This document shows positions 30,586-32,277 of a stretch of 32,277 bases of DNA, in pieces. The DNA comes from Microbacterium sp. 5K110 (GTDB taxonomy: Bacteria > Actinomycetota > Actinomycetes > Actinomycetales > Microbacteriaceae). How positions within the stretch are numbered: position 1 is the stretch's first letter; every line of letters starts with the position of its first letter. The DNA lies in the NCBI RefSeq assembly GCF_005774735.1, contig NZ_VBUM01000037.1, forward strand, positions 1-32,277, in the 5' to 3' direction. The notes under the pieces are model-generated. The model saw nothing but the letters and a program-made list of their open reading frames with translations, ran no database searches and was not told the origin of the DNA. Position numbers and translations under genes: made by a program.

Positions 30586-32277
30586 TCAGTGCCCCGCTTC
30601 GTCCCAGTCGCCGCCCCGGCCGATCTGCACGTCGAGCGGCACCGTGAGGTCGGCCGCGTCAGCCATGCGCGCGCGCACGATCGACTCCACGGCATCCCAC
30701 TCCCCCGGCGCGACCTCGACGACCAGTTCGTCGTGGATCTGCAGCAGCACGCGCGAACGCAGGCCCGCGGATGCCAGTTCGTTGCGGATGCGGAACAGGG
30801 CGATCTTCATGATGTCGGCGGCGCTGCCCTGGATCGGGGCGTTGAGCGCGGCGCGCTCGGCGTTCTCGCGCAGCACGCGGTTCATGCTGGTGAGGTCGGG
30901 GAAGGGACGCCGCCGGCCGCAGATCGTCTCGGTGTAGCCGTCCTGCCGGGCCTGCTCGACGGAGCCGCGCAGGTAGTCGCGCACCGCCCCGAACCGGGCG
31001 AAGTACTCGAGCATGAGCTGCTTGGCCTCGGACTGCTCGATGCGCAGCTGCTTGGACAGTCCGAAAGCCGACAGGCCGTAGACGAGGCCGTACGACATCG
31101 CCTTGACCTTCGTGCGCATCGCTGGGGTGACCTCGGAGGGCTCGACACCGAAGACGCGCGAACCGACGAACCGGTGCAGGTCTTCTCCGGAGTTGAATGC
31201 CTCGATGAGGCCGGGATCGCCGGACAGGTGCGCCATGATGCGCATCTCGATCTGCGAGTAGTCGGCGGTCAGCAGGGTCTCGTAGCCCTCGCCCACTTCG
31301 AACGCGGCGCGGATGCGACGGCTCTCTTCGGTGCGGATCGGGATGTTCTGCAGGTTCGGGTCGGTGCTCGACAGGCGCCCGGTCTGGCTGCCGGTCTGCA
31401 CGTACGTCGTGTGGATGCGGCCGTCCGGGCCGATCGCCGCGTCCAACGCGTCGATGATCTGCTTGAGCTTCGTGGCCTCGCGGTGGCGCAGCAGCAGGTC
31501 GAGGAACGGGTGGTGCGCGTTCTCTTGCAGGTCGGCGAGGGCGGCGGCATCCGTGGTGTACCCGCTCTTGGTCTTGCGGGTCTTCGGCAGCTGGAGCTCG
31601 TCGAACAGCACTTCTTGCAGTTGCTTGGGCGAACCGAGGTTCACCTCGTGCCCGATCGAGGCGTAGGCCTGCTGCGCCAGCTGCTCGGCACGTTCGGCGA
31701 GCTCGCCCGAGAAGGCGGACAGCTTCTCGTGCGAGACGGCCACGCCCGCGAGCTCCATGCCGGCGAGGGCGCCGAGTGTGGGCAGCTCGATGTCGTCGAG
31801 GACGCCGGCGACCGATTCGGGCAGCTCGGCGCGCTGCGCCTCGGACACCCGGAGCACGTACCAGGACAGCTGGCCCGGGGTCGCCCCGTCGGTCTCGGGA
31901 ACGAGTTGCGTCGGATCGGCCTCGGGCAGTTTCTCGTCGAGGTAGCGGTCGACGAGGTCGGCGAGCGTCTTGTCGGGGAAGCTTGGACGCACGAGCCATC
32001 CGGCGACGATCACGTCGTCGGCGATCCCTCCGACCACGACGCCCTCGCGGGCGAGGGCCTTGACCTGCGGCTTCGCGCCGGCGAACGCCTTCGGCGCATC
32101 GGATGCCAACCACCCGGCGAGGGCGTCCCGGACCGCGTCGCTCCACTCGGCCTCGGCCGCGGAGTCGGCCGTGGCCAGGCCGATGCGCGTCGGGGTCGAC
32201 CCGACGAGGGCGAGAGTCACCCCCACGGTGCCCGTGGCGGCGGCGGCCCACGCGGCGATCTCCTGGGCGTCGAGGGG
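30586..32277 (-). CDS. polA: DNA polymerase I, C-terminal part (cut by the window edge)
   Basis: 563 residues are visible and the frame is open to the edge, so the 5'-3' exonuclease domain and start lie outside. The polymerase domain is complete: motif A DYSQIEMRIMAHLSGD, motif B (RTKVKAMSYGLVYGLSAFGLSK, the O-helix) and motif C QIHDELVVEV. The visible N-terminal part corresponds to the 3'-5' exonuclease-like domain but shows no DxE pair of a working proofreading site, as in other actinobacterial Pol I. It acts in Okazaki fragment maturation and excision repair. The stop is 70 nt upstream of the DUF885 start on the same strand. Confidence 0.96.
   Translation of the reverse strand, partial: PLDAQEIAAWAAAATGTVGVTLALVGSTPTRIGLATADSAAEAEWSDAVRDALAGWLASDAPKAFAGAKPQVKALAREGVVVGGIADDVIVAGWLVRPSFPDKTLADLVDRYLDEKLPEADPTQLVPETDGATPGQLSWYVLRVSEAQRAELPESVAGVLDDIELPTLGALAGMELAGVAVSHEKLSAFSGELAERAEQLAQQAYASIGHEVNLGSPKQLQEVLFDELQLPKTRKTKSGYTTDAAALADLQENAHHPFLDLLLRHREATKLKQIIDALDAAIGPDGRIHTTYVQTGSQTGRLSSTDPNLQNIPIRTEESRRIRAAFEVGEGYETLLTADYSQIEMRIMAHLSGDPGLIEAFNSGEDLHRFVGSRVFGVEPSEVTPAMRTKVKAMSYGLVYGLSAFGLSKQLRIEQSEAKQLMLEYFARFGAVRDYLRGSVEQARQDGYTETICGRRRPFPDLTSMNRVLRENAERAALNAPIQGSAADIMKIALFRIRNELASAGLRSRVLLQIHDELVVEVAPGEWDAVESIVRARMADAADLTVPLDVQIGRGGDWDEAGH

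Noticed and set aside
1..32277. CRISPR arrays, insertion sequences, prophage genes and SOS boxes
   Set aside because: I saw no regularly spaced repeats, transposase or integrase motifs, phage structural genes, or convincing GAAC-N4-GTTC-type LexA sites.

Overview
The window is dense, high-GC (about 70%) actinobacterial chromosome, most like Microbacterium or a close relative in the Microbacteriaceae. The support is RbpA (restricted to Actinobacteria), the actinobacterial block trmI / FKBP lipoprotein / pafB / pafC / tatA / tatC / helY / lnt, many GTG starts, GTGA/ATGA stop-start overlaps, and at least ten genes whose TANNNT -10 box lies 6-7 nt before the start codon (leaderless transcripts). 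The genus is inferred, not proven.

Layout. 1-1280: an Fe(II)/2-oxoglutarate-type oxygenase gene and tRNA-Leu(GAG) with a terminator, all on the minus strand. 1417-5301: M20 peptidase and UppP (+), a PAC2-family protein (-), and a divergent HAD hydrolase that overlaps trmI. 5298-14537: the conserved housekeeping block trmI, FKBP lipoprotein, pafB, pafC, tatA, tatC, helY, lnt, all on +. It joins tRNA modification, a DNA-damage regulator pair, the Tat translocase, an RNA helicase and lipoprotein acylation. No mpa/arc, dop, pup or pafA lies between trmI and pafB. 14554-18735: rbpA and a GDPD phosphodiesterase (-), then an SDR and an S9 peptidase as a coupled pair (+). 18793-20341: HdeD-like and AEC membrane proteins (-); the AEC gene is preceded by an 18-codon leader ORF that overlaps its start.

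20408-21993 is the odd stretch. It has lower GC (45-57% in sampled lines), none of the otherwise abundant GGATGCC heptamers, an orphan protein that looks like a proteasome-beta/HslV-type N-terminal-threonine hydrolase, a small membrane protein, and a decayed fragment of rarA (mgsA). I regard the Ntn hydrolase as the best candidate for something undescribed.

21994-26348 is accessory: a small membrane protein, a DUF6578-like protein, an SDR, an arsenate reductase behind an ArsR-phosphatase fusion regulator with a clear ArsR-type operator, a RibD/DHFR-like reductase and an SGNH hydrolase. 26349-32277 (all -): an LLM flavin oxidoreductase with an MFS transporter, a DUF885 zinc-peptidase-like protein, and the C-terminal part of DNA polymerase I, which runs off the right edge.

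There is no CRISPR array, insertion sequence, prophage gene or rRNA. No stretch longer than 300 bases lacks a gene. The longest non-coding gaps are 20395-20550 and 21755-21993, and the second holds the rarA relic.
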